28,953 bases of DNA from CAZUMW01 sp964621615 (GCA_964621615.1 CAZUMW010000052.1:1-28953); one strand, 5' to 3'. Shown: positions 7,605 through 15,703, counted from the first letter of the stretch. Translations and numbers: made by a program. The notes: generated by a model from the sequence alone, not told the origin.

Positions 7605-9589
7605 TCCGACAATTCCGGCCGCTTTTCAAATGGAAATGGTTTTTTTTGCTGTGCTCTGCTTGCAGAGCTGTGAAAGTAGGTATATTTCACCAGGGCGTCG
7701 AGACCGTGGCAGATTGCGCACAGGGATGCCGCCGTATTGTGCCGCAGAAAGCTGTTTGCCGCGTTGCCGCTGGGGGCGTTGCCGGTGGCATTGAAATGTT
7801 TGCCGGGAGCCCACTGATGCGGATTATGACAGGTTGAGCAGACGATCATACAGGCATTGCTGCGGGAGTGCCCGGCCGGCAGGCCGCTGAGGGGCCGCGG
7901 AGCATATGCAGCGGGATGTGTGCCGAATTCGGGCAGCTCCTGAGAGCTTATGTTTTTGTCACCGTGACAGCCGGTACAGTAACCCGAGGTGCACAAATCC
8001 GTTCGTTCCGCAGCTCCGGACCACTGCTGCGGAACGGAGGCGCCGAACGGCGCCGCCCATAGAAAATGTTTACGGCCCGCACCATGCATGTCGTGGCAGA
8101 AGCCGCATATGCCTTGCGAGCCCGCCTCGGAGCTGATTGCCTTTTGCACCGGCTGTTTGTGCTGACGCATGTCATGCGGGGTGTTTACAATTGAAAAGTT
8201 TTTGTCATGACACGCTGCACACAGGCTGCTGTCAGGGTAATGCGGCTTGCGAAGAAACGAGCACGTGCGCCCGCTGCCCGGAGCGGGCGGAACCTGTGCG
8301 CTGTTGTGCGCATCGTGGCACGTCATGCAGCGTATGGTGCCGCTTTTGCTGATGTGCCCGGCATCTGTGTACAGCGGCAGACCTCCGGCTGTGCCGGAAA
8401 CGCTGATACCTGCCGGGTGAGAGGGATCTGCCGCTATAACGGAACGCGCGCAGCCGTTTTCCTTATGACAGGACAGGCAGTAATTTTGAAGAGCCGGCAC
8501 GACCGGATCGCTCCGTGCCCATAGAAAGGGGCTGGTGCTGTCATGCGGAACGTGACACGCAGAGCAGGGCCCTGTCCGGCCCGGCTTGCGGCCGAGCCTG
8601 TTCAGCGTCTCCGGCGCAGACTGTGCCAGGTCGTGCGGGGTTTCAAGCACCGAGATCTGGGCTTTGTGACAGCTTCGGCACATACGGCTGCGGGTGTTGC
8701 CCAGCGGCAGCAGCGCATGATCTGTCGGAGCGCCATGCGGAATGTGGCACGTACTGCAGACGAGCCGGCCGCTTTCTGCGCGGCACATTTGTCTGCCGGA
8801 AGGCCAGCGGTCCGGCAGGCTCATATCAGATTCAGGAATTGTAAGCGGATGATTGTTTGTGTTACGGGCGCGATCGCTGTGGCAGAGAAAGCACAAAAAC
8901 TGCATGTCCTCAGGCGGAGCGTCATGCAGTGTCAGCTGCGGGGATGCGCGGGTGCCGTGAGCGCTGTGGCAGGTTTCACAAATAATCCGCCCTGAGCCGT
9001 CGCGGGAATAAAGGCTACCGGCGGCAGCGGTTGCGCGCAGGGCGCCTTGTGGAGCGGTGACGCCGATCGGGTGCGCTCCCCCTTCAGGGCCGGCGTCATA
9101 TGATCGATGGCACCTCCGGCACAGCTCGGAATCGGCATTGGGCGACCGCAGAAACACGTCAATTTCCTGTCCGGTTTCGCTCGGCAGAGCGTGGGGGGTA
9201 TGGCAGGTGGCACACGTCATCGCTCCGCGTTCATCAAGGGGGAAGCCGTCAGGAATGGAAACGGTATTGGAGGGGAGAGCCCCGGTATGGTGGCCTGTGC
9301 CCGAATAGACAAAATCCCGCGCATCGCTGACCGAGCCGTCGTGGCAGGAAAAGCACATGTCTGACTCGGCAACTACCTCTGCCGGAGGTCGTCTGGCCAG
9401 ATCGCCGTCCCGGTTTTCCTTGTAGAAGGGGTATACCCACTGAAAGTGGCATATGGCACACTTTTTTGCAGTGTCCGGCTGTGCAGCGAGATACATCTGC
9501 TGGGCGCAGCAGGTGCGCGCATGGAGCGCGGTCACTACTGTGAAGGCCGCAAGAATAATACACCACTGTGTGCGAAACGGGTAATGCAT
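7601..9589 (-). CDS. Exported 16-heme c-type cytochrome with repeated four-heme modules
   Basis: A 662-aa protein with an N-terminal signal peptide (hydrophobic 10-22, cleavage near CCA) and sixteen CXXCH sites, none irregular. The first eight form an N-terminal block. Two related modules of four hemes follow, each opening with a TPHD sequence (residues about 317 and 470) and containing a CSACH or CGFCH site followed by FLWA. The C-terminus has CAICHGLDAL then YFHS. The paralogue at 20395-22956 shares both ends but has three modules. No ribosome-binding site is obvious before the ATG. This is the first gene after the 430-nt gap and may start its own transcript. Role: long periplasmic electron wire or carrier, by analogy with doubled-CXXCH cytochromes. 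Confidence 0.9.
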   Translation of the reverse strand: MHYPFRTQWCIILAAFTVVTALHARTCCAQQMYLAAQPDTAKKCAICHFQWVYPFYKENRDGDLARRPPAEVVAESDMCFSCHDGSVSDARDFVYSGTGHHTGALPSNTVSIPDGFPLDERGAMTCATCHTPHALPSETGQEIDVFLRSPNADSELCRRCHRSYDAGPEGGAHPIGVTAPQGALRATAAAGSLYSRDGSGRIICETCHSAHGTRASPQLTLHDAPPEDMQFLCFLCHSDRARNTNNHPLTIPESDMSLPDRWPSGRQMCRAESGRLVCSTCHIPHGAPTDHALLPLGNTRSRMCRSCHKAQISVLETPHDLAQSAPETLNRLGRKPGRTGPCSACHVPHDSTSPFLWARSDPVVPALQNYCLSCHKENGCARSVIAADPSHPAGISVSGTAGGLPLYTDAGHISKSGTIRCMTCHDAHNSAQVPPAPGSGRTCSFLRKPHYPDSSLCAACHDKNFSIVNTPHDMRQHKQPVQKAISSEAGSQGICGFCHDMHGAGRKHFLWAAPFGASVPQQWSGAAERTDLCTSGYCTGCHGDKNISSQELPEFGTHPAAYAPRPLSGLPAGHSRSNACMIVCSTCHNPHQWAPGKHFNATGNAPSGNAANSFLRHNTAASLCAICHGLDALVKYTYFHSSASRAQQKKPFPFEKRPELSE

Positions 9590-9689
9590 GATAAGTACGT
9601 GTCTGTCCCGATGTTAATTTGCCTGTATTGGCTCGATACCGAACCCTGCTCAAGAAAGAATCATATATTGTGCTTTTGCCATTTGTAAT

Positions 9690-9711
9690 TGATTACCCGG
9701 ACAAGAGTCCG
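9690..9711. repeat. Palindromic intergenic repeat, degenerate copy
   Basis: Inverted repeat CGGAC/GTCCG around an AAGA loop (9698-9711). Its left flank TGATTACCCGGAC nearly matches the left half of the element at 9793-9820, so it appears to be a diverged or partial copy of the same family. Confidence 0.35.
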
Positions 9712-9792
9712 TCTGCTAATCGAATGCAAAAAATGAAAATCCTCGTCTGACATGGCATGGTTTTATCCGTCCCCTGATGTTCGCATGTTACT

Positions 9793-9820
9793 TGATTGCC
9801 CGGACGGAATCGGGCAATGA
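9793..9820. repeat. Palindromic intergenic repeat, copy A
   Basis: An 8-bp stem, ATTGCCCG (9795-9802) with CGGGCAAT (9811-9818), around an eight-base loop beginning GACGGA. A second copy occurs at 26796-26823 with changed stem bases that keep pairing. This suggests a REP/MITE-like dispersed element rather than a gene-specific site. Confidence 0.6.
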
Positions 9821-9845
9821 CAATATGGCTGCCAGCTCATACTAA

Positions 9846-9898
9846 CCCCCGCCGGTTTAGAGGCTGTGTCGTAATGCGGTTTTACAGCCTTGCGGGGG
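9846..9898 (+). other. Nested stem-loop, possible structured RNA or element end
   Basis: CCCCCGC at 9846-9852 pairs with GCGGGGG at 9892-9898, and inside it AGGCTGT (9861-9867) pairs with ACAGCCT (9884-9890), leaving a 16-base loop. It directly joins the terminator-like hairpin at 9898-9930 on the plus strand. I cannot match it to a known riboswitch. The string GAGGCTGTGTC also resembles ends of some insertion sequences, so a decayed mobile-element end is an alternative. Confidence 0.4.
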
Positions 9899-9930
9899 CC
9901 ACGAGCTTCAGATTGCGCTTGTGGCTTTTT
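9898..9930 (+). terminator. Rho-independent-terminator-like hairpin on the plus strand
   Basis: GCCACGAGC (9898-9906) pairs with GCTTGTGGC (9917-9925), nine pairs including one G-U, with a ten-base loop and then TTTTT (9926-9930). No plus-strand gene lies upstream of it here, so it would end a non-coding transcript or an antisense transcript, or it is part of a repeat. Confidence 0.4.
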
Positions 9931-10019
9931 AAATATTTCAATATGTTCCGCAGGCTAAAGCCTTCGGCTGCCAGGTTATCTATGCATTACGGCAAAGCTG
10001 CCAGGCCGGAAGATGACAA

Positions 10020-11003
10020 TTATTCAGCTTGCCGGGCAATATCATACACTGACACACGGTTTTTTTTCATCTCCACCACATACAGACGCATGTTTGTATC
10101 TACATGAATGCCTACCGGGGTGGTAAAGCGTATGGTTTGTCCCGTGTCGGTACCGATGACGCCCAGGAATTTTTTATACCGCTCAAAAACCTGAATAACC
10201 CCCAGATAGCTGTCACTTATATAAATCCGCCCATTGGGGTCGATGCACACTCCCTTCGGCCGGTAGAGCATGCCGCGGTCGACGCCCCACCTGCCCACAA
10301 AAGCCATGGTTCGCCCTTCAGGGCTTACAACCTGCACGCGGGTGTTTAACACATCAACCACGTACAGAAACGAGCGTTTGTCAAGCGCTACAAAAAACGG
10401 ATGCTGAAACTCACCGGGCCTGTCCCCGCGCCCGCCCCAGCAGCTTTGCCGATCATGCGTCGTAAGCGCATAGGCTGCTATGCCGTGGTTATCGTTGTCA
10501 ACAACGTAGCAGCGGCCGTTTTTTTCATCTATAACGATATCAACCGGGTCGGCGCTGCCTGATCCCGGGCACGGCTTTACCGGAAAGGAGTCCGTAAACC
10601 GGCCCTCAGGGCTCATGATCTGCACGCGCCTGTTGCCGGTGTCGGCAATATATATCTGCCCGTCTGCGGAGCAGTCAAACCCGAGCGGCTTTTTCAGCTG
10701 TGCGGGGCCGCTTCCGGGCGTTCCGGCAGAAAAAAGGTACTGCCCCTGAGCGGAGAAGGCCTTCACCGCACCGTGAATGCCGTCAAGGACAAAGATTGTT
10801 CCATCCCTCCCAACGGTAACATCGCTCGGGCAGCTGAATCCTGCCTGAAGATAGAACAGGTGCTTTGCGCCGATAACGGGAAGCGTGTCCGGCGCGGCGT
10901 GAAGCGCTGCAGGTGCAATGACAGCAAAAAGAATAAAAGCCGCCCGCAGCGGGTATTGTGCTCTATGACGGGGTGTGCCCGATGTGCATGCAGGTAAACG
11001 CAT
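10020..11003 (-). CDS. Exported NHL-repeat beta-propeller protein
   Basis: A 327-aa protein with an N-terminal hydrophobic signal (about 20-36, ending ALHA) and a six-bladed-propeller-like series of NHL repeats: PSDVTVGRDGTIFVLD, KPLGFDCSADGQIYIADTGN, VDIVIDEKNGRCYVVDNDN, HPFFVALDKRSFLYVVD, RPKGVCIDPNGRIYISD and TPVGIHVDTNMRLYVVE. NHL propellers are binding scaffolds rather than enzymes in most cases. The start lies 5 nt after the stop of the b/c membrane cytochrome. The paralogue at 27675-28622 keeps the same place behind its b/c genes, so it is probably a structural partner of that complex in the periplasm. Confidence 0.85.
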   Translation of the reverse strand: MRLPACTSGTPRHRAQYPLRAAFILFAVIAPAALHAAPDTLPVIGAKHLFYLQAGFSCPSDVTVGRDGTIFVLDGIHGAVKAFSAQGQYLFSAGTPGSGPAQLKKPLGFDCSADGQIYIADTGNRRVQIMSPEGRFTDSFPVKPCPGSGSADPVDIVIDEKNGRCYVVDNDNHGIAAYALTTHDRQSCWGGRGDRPGEFQHPFFVALDKRSFLYVVDVLNTRVQVVSPEGRTMAFVGRWGVDRGMLYRPKGVCIDPNGRIYISDSYLGVIQVFERYKKFLGVIGTDTGQTIRFTTPVGIHVDTNMRLYVVEMKKNRVSVYDIARQAE

Positions 11004-11008
11004 AGCGG

Positions 11009-12655
11009 CTACTCGATCAGTGACGGTAAATAAAATTCTTTGTATTCCTCTATCATCCGGATGATCTGGTCATTGGTAACCCGGTACATCCGCTGTTCCG
11101 GGTATTGGATTTTTTCAAGCGGCAGATAGGACCCTTTTTCGATATGGCACTCATTGCACGCCACCGGCTTTTCTGCGATGCGCCCGTGAATGCTTTCAAG
11201 CACGTCCTTTTTTGCCTCCGCAGACAGCTCAGGGCGCTGAATGTCTTCAAGCAGCTTTTTCTGGGTTCGCCGCTGTGCGGCGATTTCGCGCACGGTCGGC
11301 TCCCCGGTGCAGGACAGGCATGGGGCCAGCTTCAGAAACTGAGTGTCAAGCGGCACGTCCGCTATGCCTGGCGACATGACCGGATTGCCGTTCCGTCGGT
11401 CATACCAGAAATAATCAAGAGAGCGCTTTTCGCGTTCAGGTCGTATATGACACACCTGGCAGGCGAAATACAGATTGTGCATGTTTAAAAATGCGCGCTT
11501 GTGCGGCGATTTGCCGTGCGGCAGGTCTCCGTGACAGCGTATGCAGTGCGACGTTTCTTCGGGCCCCACCTTGAGGCTGATGCGGTGGTAATGGTCTGCA
11601 ATGTCCTCTTCCTGAACGAATCGGTATCCGCGGAAAAAGGTTTTGTTATCGGTTGCCTCCAGGTTGAGAGACTCAAGAAACGTCGGCTCTATCAGCGGCT
11701 TTTTCTCAGCCGGTTCGGTTGTAACGACCTGATAGCCGAGAACGAAAACCGATTCATAAATAACGCGGCATATGACAAAAGTCGCCACGCACACTGCCAC
11801 GATCATGACAAGCATCAGGGTTTTTTCGACTATTTTTCTCAGCGCGCCGCCCTGCAGCTCGTCCAGGCTGTCGATTCTTCTGATGCGCTCGCCGAGGCCG
11901 GCCTCTTTCATGGCGTGGATGTAGTCCCGGTAATGGTACTGCATCATTTCGCGCTCGGACATATAGCCGGTCAGCCAGCTTTTGCCCATGGGGAAAACGG
12001 TGGCTGATAGATGAACGTTGTATATGTGCCAGATAAAGATGACGATCGAGGCAAGAAACGCTTCATCGCTGTGAGCAATGTAGGCAAAGTTCAGAACATG
12101 CCCTGAAAAGTAGCGGGTGAAAAACGTTTCCCCCCACAGAAAAAAGCCCGAAATCCCGATAACCGGTATACCCCAGAACACCGCAAGATAGCCGAATTTT
12201 TCTTTCAGGCCGTGAGAAACCAGCCACGGGCGCTCATCGGTGATGAAGAAAAAATATTTAAGCGTGGCCCACAGCTCTTTAAGGTCGGTTTTATTCGGCA
12301 CCATGGGCAGTGACGCAGCGGCCGAAACAATGCTTGAAACAGACAGCCCCCTGCTTTGAATTGTCGGCCTGATGTAGTAGCGCCATGCGCACACCAGCAC
12401 ATAGAAAAGGTGGTACACAAAGAGCGCGGTCATCACAATTGCGCTGATGCGGTGAATGAGCGGCGCATAGTCGGGGCCGCCGACCAGGCGGTATATCGGG
12501 GGGCCCCATGCCGTGTGATGAAACTTGAGCGGCAGGCCCGTAAGCGCAAGCAGGGTAAACGAGACAAATATCAGAAAGTGCTGAATGCGCTGATTCAGCG
12601 TCAGCCGGTAAAACCACAGGCGTCCGTCTTTTTCGACAATCTTAATCTTTCTCAT
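11009..12655 (-). CDS. Fused b-type cytochrome / multiheme c-type membrane protein (quinol oxidoreductase subunit)
   Basis: The first ~270 residues are a four-helix cytochrome b of the formate-dehydrogenase-gamma/hydrogenase type. Candidate heme b ligands are the His in RIQHFL, LIHRIS, IAHSDE and FIWHIY. A further membrane helix (ALRKIVEKTLMLVMIVAV) leads into a periplasmic domain with CIRCH, CQVCH and CNECH. A fourth place reads CLSCT, so that site has lost the heme-ligating His. The same two parts are separate genes in the plus cluster (25872-26567 and 26920-27669). The ATG at 12655 is preferred over one 20 codons upstream because the product then begins like other members (MRKIKIVEKDG); it overlaps the octaheme gene by 14 nt. 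Likely role: electron entry from menaquinol, as in Geobacter Cbc complexes. Confidence 0.85.
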   Translation of the reverse strand: MRKIKIVEKDGRLWFYRLTLNQRIQHFLIFVSFTLLALTGLPLKFHHTAWGPPIYRLVGGPDYAPLIHRISAIVMTALFVYHLFYVLVCAWRYYIRPTIQSRGLSVSSIVSAAASLPMVPNKTDLKELWATLKYFFFITDERPWLVSHGLKEKFGYLAVFWGIPVIGISGFFLWGETFFTRYFSGHVLNFAYIAHSDEAFLASIVIFIWHIYNVHLSATVFPMGKSWLTGYMSEREMMQYHYRDYIHAMKEAGLGERIRRIDSLDELQGGALRKIVEKTLMLVMIVAVCVATFVICRVIYESVFVLGYQVVTTEPAEKKPLIEPTFLESLNLEATDNKTFFRGYRFVQEEDIADHYHRISLKVGPEETSHCIRCHGDLPHGKSPHKRAFLNMHNLYFACQVCHIRPEREKRSLDYFWYDRRNGNPVMSPGIADVPLDTQFLKLAPCLSCTGEPTVREIAAQRRTQKKLLEDIQRPELSAEAKKDVLESIHGRIAEKPVACNECHIEKGSYLPLEKIQYPEQRMYRVTNDQIIRMIEEYKEFYLPSLIE

Positions 12656-13727
12656 TGCGCTGAGCCCTTGTCTTGAAAAGTGCTGCATTGGGAAACACGT
12701 GTCGTGCCATGTCAAGTACGGTAAACAGAATGAGCGGAAGAAAGCTTCCGAGCGTCAGTAAGGTGAAAAAAATAATCACCGCAAACTCGACCGGATTTTT
12801 TTCGAGGGAAACAATGACGTGCGCCTTGTATCCGGCAAGGTTCAGCTCGGCATCGGGATGGCAGCCTACTGCTGAGCAGGTTTTGTAAATATTGTCCTTG
12901 TAGGTCGCCGCCTGTGGATCGTCTGTGGAGTGAATAGCGTGCACGTTTTTGCCGGGCAGCACGTGGCAGTCCGTACAGTCTGCAGCCGCCTCGTTGCCGT
13001 AGAAAACGGCCTTTCCATGGTAGGTCTCCATGTAGGATTTTACCACATGTTCTTTGCCGTGACGGTCCATCATGTCAGTGTCAGCGTGACAGGAGGAGCA
13101 CATTTCCACAAGATCGTGCGGGTTGCGGAGCTTTTGCATGCGGGATGTGAAGTGGTTGTAAAACTTGTTCAAAAACTCGGTGTTTTCGTGGCAGACGCTG
13201 CAGCGCTGGACGGTTTTTGTCTTGAGCACCGGCCGCTTCATGTCCACAAAGGTGAGCGGGCGGTACTGCGGGTCGTGGTGGCACGTGGTGCAGTCCGGGT
13301 AATCTTCATGATATTTTTTGAGGGCGCCGTTTTCTTTGCGGGGGCTGTGAACGCTTTTGGAAAGAAATGTGCCGACGTTTTCGTGAGAAAAAGGCAGCCC
13401 GGTGGATGGCTCGTCGACATGACACACGGTGAGGCAGTCGACTTTCCGGTGGTCTTCATGAGGATATTTCTCTATATCCTCATGACAGTCGGTGCATTTC
13501 AGTACCCCGTGGGGGCTGTTGACGTAGACATCCTCTGTGATATAGAGCAGGGTGAAGTCACTGTGCTCGTCAATATAGCTCAGGCCCCGGTATTTGTGAC
13601 AGAACAGGCAGTTTTCCTCGTCAACGGCCCGGGCCTCTGCAGCAGCCATCAGCAGGCAGCACAGGGCGGGCAGGAAAATCAAATGTTTATTGCTTTTGCC
13701 CCGCATCCTGCGTTGTGCTGTGTGCAT
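12642..13727 (-). CDS. Octaheme c-type cytochrome with C-terminal membrane anchor
   Basis: A 361-aa exported protein: signal peptide (cleavage near ARA), six CXXCH sites (CLFCH, CTDCH, CTTCH, CSVCH, CSSCH, CTDCH), a CX3CH as third site (CLTVCH) and a CX4CH as eighth (CSAVGCH). A hydrophobic helix near the C-terminus (FAVIIFFTLLTLGSFLPLIL) anchors it in the inner membrane with a basic cytoplasmic tail. The ATG at 13727 has an AAGGAG eight bases upstream and is the better start. The partner b-type gene overlaps its end, and the paralogous pair at 24691/25872 is coupled in the same way, so the two form one complex. Its probable role is to accept electrons from the b-type subunit on the periplasmic side. 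Confidence 0.87.
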   Translation of the reverse strand: MHTAQRRMRGKSNKHLIFLPALCCLLMAAAEARAVDEENCLFCHKYRGLSYIDEHSDFTLLYITEDVYVNSPHGVLKCTDCHEDIEKYPHEDHRKVDCLTVCHVDEPSTGLPFSHENVGTFLSKSVHSPRKENGALKKYHEDYPDCTTCHHDPQYRPLTFVDMKRPVLKTKTVQRCSVCHENTEFLNKFYNHFTSRMQKLRNPHDLVEMCSSCHADTDMMDRHGKEHVVKSYMETYHGKAVFYGNEAAADCTDCHVLPGKNVHAIHSTDDPQAATYKDNIYKTCSAVGCHPDAELNLAGYKAHVIVSLEKNPVEFAVIIFFTLLTLGSFLPLILFTVLDMARHVFPNAALFKTRAQRNEKD

Positions 13728-13747
13728 AAAGAACTCCTTGCCAGGGT

Positions 13748-14545
13748 TTATTGAACAGATTGTGCGCACCGGAATCCGATGCTGTAGCCGCCGGTGTCGG
13801 GTAGCGCATAAAACCTGTTGTGCGGGCGCGCATCGTCAGGCGAAGAGTACCATGCGCCGCCGCGCAGCACCTTGTGCGTTCCGGTAACCGGGCCGCGGGG
13901 ATCCGCTTTTTTGCTGAATGTGTAATAATCACTTCCGTACCAGTCCGCGCACCACTCCCAGACATTGCCGATCATGTCATACAGGCCCGATCCGCCTGGT
14001 GCAAAGCTCATGACCGGAGCGATGCCGAAGGAGCCGGTATTTGCCGACGGCGGGCCGGTGCCGTTATCGCTTTCATGCTGTGCCGCATACTCCCATTCAG
14101 CCTCGGTGGGAAGCCGCTTGCCCGCCCATGATGCATAGGCGGCGGCATCGTGCCAGCTGACCCCGACAACCGGGTCCTTGCGCCTGTCAAGCTCAGGCTG
14201 CCAGTAGTCGGGGGCCGGGTGTGCGGTTGCCTCCATGAACCGGCGGTACTGGCGCACGGTTACCTCATGTCTATCAAGGTAAAATCCGCTGACATGTACT
14301 GTGTGAGGGGGGCGCTCGTCAAGGTCACCGCTGTCGCCGCCCATGGTGAAGCTCCCGCCGGGAATATAGATCATGCCCTCGGGAGTGTGCGCATCCGGCG
14401 ATATGTGCTCCCGGGATACATCCGCCCTGTGCGCACCGCCCGTGCAGGCCGACAGGTAAAGGCATACCGAAACCACCGCAATGAAGGCTTTTCCCCTCAC
14501 AGGGTGCCTGTTCTGAAACAGTCTCCGGCGCCACGGTGCAATCAT
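13748..14545 (-). CDS. SUMF1/FGE-fold lipoprotein lacking the catalytic cysteines
   Basis: A 265-aa protein with a lipobox LSAC (Cys34) and a complete formylglycine-generating-enzyme-like domain: MIYIPGGSFTMG, DERPPHTVHVSGFYLDRHEVT, VGVSWHDAAAYASWAGKRLPTEAEWEYAA, GLYDMIGNVWEWCADWY, VLRGGAWYS and the closing IGFRC. Aligning the RGGAW to GFRC segment by eye with human SUMF1 (which has CYRYRC there), this protein has no Cys at either catalytic position. It is therefore unlikely to make formylglycine and may be a structural or binding version, as in other SUMF1-like accessory proteins of respiratory clusters. It lies 20 nt before the octaheme gene, and the plus cluster also starts with such a gene. 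Confidence 0.85.
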   Translation of the reverse strand: MIAPWRRRLFQNRHPVRGKAFIAVVSVCLYLSACTGGAHRADVSREHISPDAHTPEGMIYIPGGSFTMGGDSGDLDERPPHTVHVSGFYLDRHEVTVRQYRRFMEATAHPAPDYWQPELDRRKDPVVGVSWHDAAAYASWAGKRLPTEAEWEYAAQHESDNGTGPPSANTGSFGIAPVMSFAPGGSGLYDMIGNVWEWCADWYGSDYYTFSKKADPRGPVTGTHKVLRGGAWYSSPDDARPHNRFYALPDTGGYSIGFRCAQSVQ

Positions 14546-14598
14546 TGTTTTTTTACAATCCCTTCAGCATGGTATCAGGTTGCGTACGAAACGATTGC

Positions 14599-15696
14599 TC
14601 ACTCATGTACGATAGTGTGCGCCTGGCGGGCGCGATTCATGTCAAGGCGCACAGCATCCTGTCCGTCATGGCAGCCGAGGCAGGCAAAATCAAGAGTCAG
14701 AAAAAGACCGCTCCCGTCCTCGCTTACGCTCGGGCTGCTTAAGCCGATCATGTGACCGGGCATGGCGGTTCCCTTGATGCGGAATATGTGAGAGCGCATG
14801 GTTCCTTTAGGATGTGTGGTGCGCGGTATTGTCGGGTCTGACGAAACGGCAAACGGCATGTGGCAGTCCTTACAGTCGAGAGCTTCCATTGCCATGCCGA
14901 CTTTTTTGCCGCTGTGACAGGATATGCACGCGGCTCTGATAGCCCGAGCCGGTTCGGAAGAAGGCCCTGCATGAGGGTTGTGACAGGTCAGGCATCCGCC
15001 GATAGAGCTATGCGGCGAGCGCTCGACCTCGTAAGCCTGCTGCAGGGGGGCGATAAAGCCGGACGAGGCGCGGAGGCTGCCGCCTTCCGTGCGGTTGTGG
15101 CAGAAGCTTGTGCAGGTCACATTGCCTGCGGAGGCGATTGAATCCGGGTTCCCGGGGGCGAGGATATGTTCGCCGGCGGGGCCGTGGCACAGCTGACAGG
15201 TTATTTCCGGGAAGTGGCGTGAGCGCTCCCATGATGCGACTATATCGCTGTGGCAGGCGCTGCAGATATTTTCGTCTATAAATTCGCTTCGCGGGGTAAT
15301 GCTCAGGCGTTTATACAGCGTTACCGGTGAAGCGCGAAGCGATCTGCCGGTAAGCTTGACCAGAAGCTGAGTGCCGGCCACAAGGGGAAGCGTTACGCGC
15401 CACTGCAGGGAGCCTTCGGGGCCCTGCGTGCTGCGCAGCTGCTTTTTTTTCAGCTCCCGGGTCCAGAATTCAGAGGTTGCCTGTCCGGATACCGTCAGCA
15501 TGTCAGGCACCTCTATGTTTTCTGCTGCTGCCCGTATAATAAGTGTGTCACCAGGATGAATCGTGTTTTTTGTGTTGCCGTCGGTATCTTCGAATATGAT
15601 ATCGGTAACCGTGCCCGCATATGCGGTGGCAACAGAAAGAAGGGCCGCTACGGTGTATAATATTGAGCTGAGAAAAATTGCTAACCCGTTCTTCAT
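14599..15696 (-). CDS. Exported heptaheme c-type cytochrome with N-terminal beta domain
   Basis: A 365-aa protein. After a signal peptide (ending AYAG) comes a beta-rich domain of about 120 residues without Cys, then CSACH, CQLCH, CTSFCH (a CX3CH), CLTCH, CISCH, CKDCH and CLGCH, giving up to seven hemes. The CHGPAGEH stretch after the second site resembles cytochrome c554-like proteins. The chosen ATG lies 7 nt past the stop of the tetraheme gene; a start 21 codons further up would lie inside that gene and put extra residues before the signal peptide. No paralogue is present in the plus cluster, so it belongs to the part specific to this operon. Function beyond electron transfer cannot be inferred. 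Confidence 0.85.
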   Translation of the reverse strand: MKNGLAIFLSSILYTVAALLSVATAYAGTVTDIIFEDTDGNTKNTIHPGDTLIIRAAAENIEVPDMLTVSGQATSEFWTRELKKKQLRSTQGPEGSLQWRVTLPLVAGTQLLVKLTGRSLRASPVTLYKRLSITPRSEFIDENICSACHSDIVASWERSRHFPEITCQLCHGPAGEHILAPGNPDSIASAGNVTCTSFCHNRTEGGSLRASSGFIAPLQQAYEVERSPHSSIGGCLTCHNPHAGPSSEPARAIRAACISCHSGKKVGMAMEALDCKDCHMPFAVSSDPTIPRTTHPKGTMRSHIFRIKGTAMPGHMIGLSSPSVSEDGSGLFLTLDFACLGCHDGQDAVRLDMNRARQAHTIVHE

Positions 15697-15703
15697 ATCA
15701 GCG

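Larger units (their letters stand above)
9590..10019. other. 430-nt intergenic region with dense secondary structure
   Basis: No convincing gene is present. The stretch holds two related palindromes (9690-9711 and 9793-9820), a nested stem-loop at 9846-9898, a hairpin followed by T residues (9898-9930), an imperfect hairpin at 9948-9967, and an inverted repeat at 9630-9645 close to the 16-heme start. On the minus strand a TATGAT at about 9657-9662 lies the right distance from a poor -35, so a weak promoter for the 16-heme operon is possible. It separates the NHL gene from the 16-heme gene inside an otherwise tight run. Confidence 0.6.

Noticed and set aside
12930..13754. Long plus-strand frame opposite the octaheme gene
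   Set aside because: CXXCH codons read backwards leave open frames rich in V and A; the heme motifs on the minus strand decide the strand.
13748..14545. True formylglycine-generating enzyme
   Set aside because: Catalytic Cys positions are not Cys, and no sulfatase gene is present in the window.
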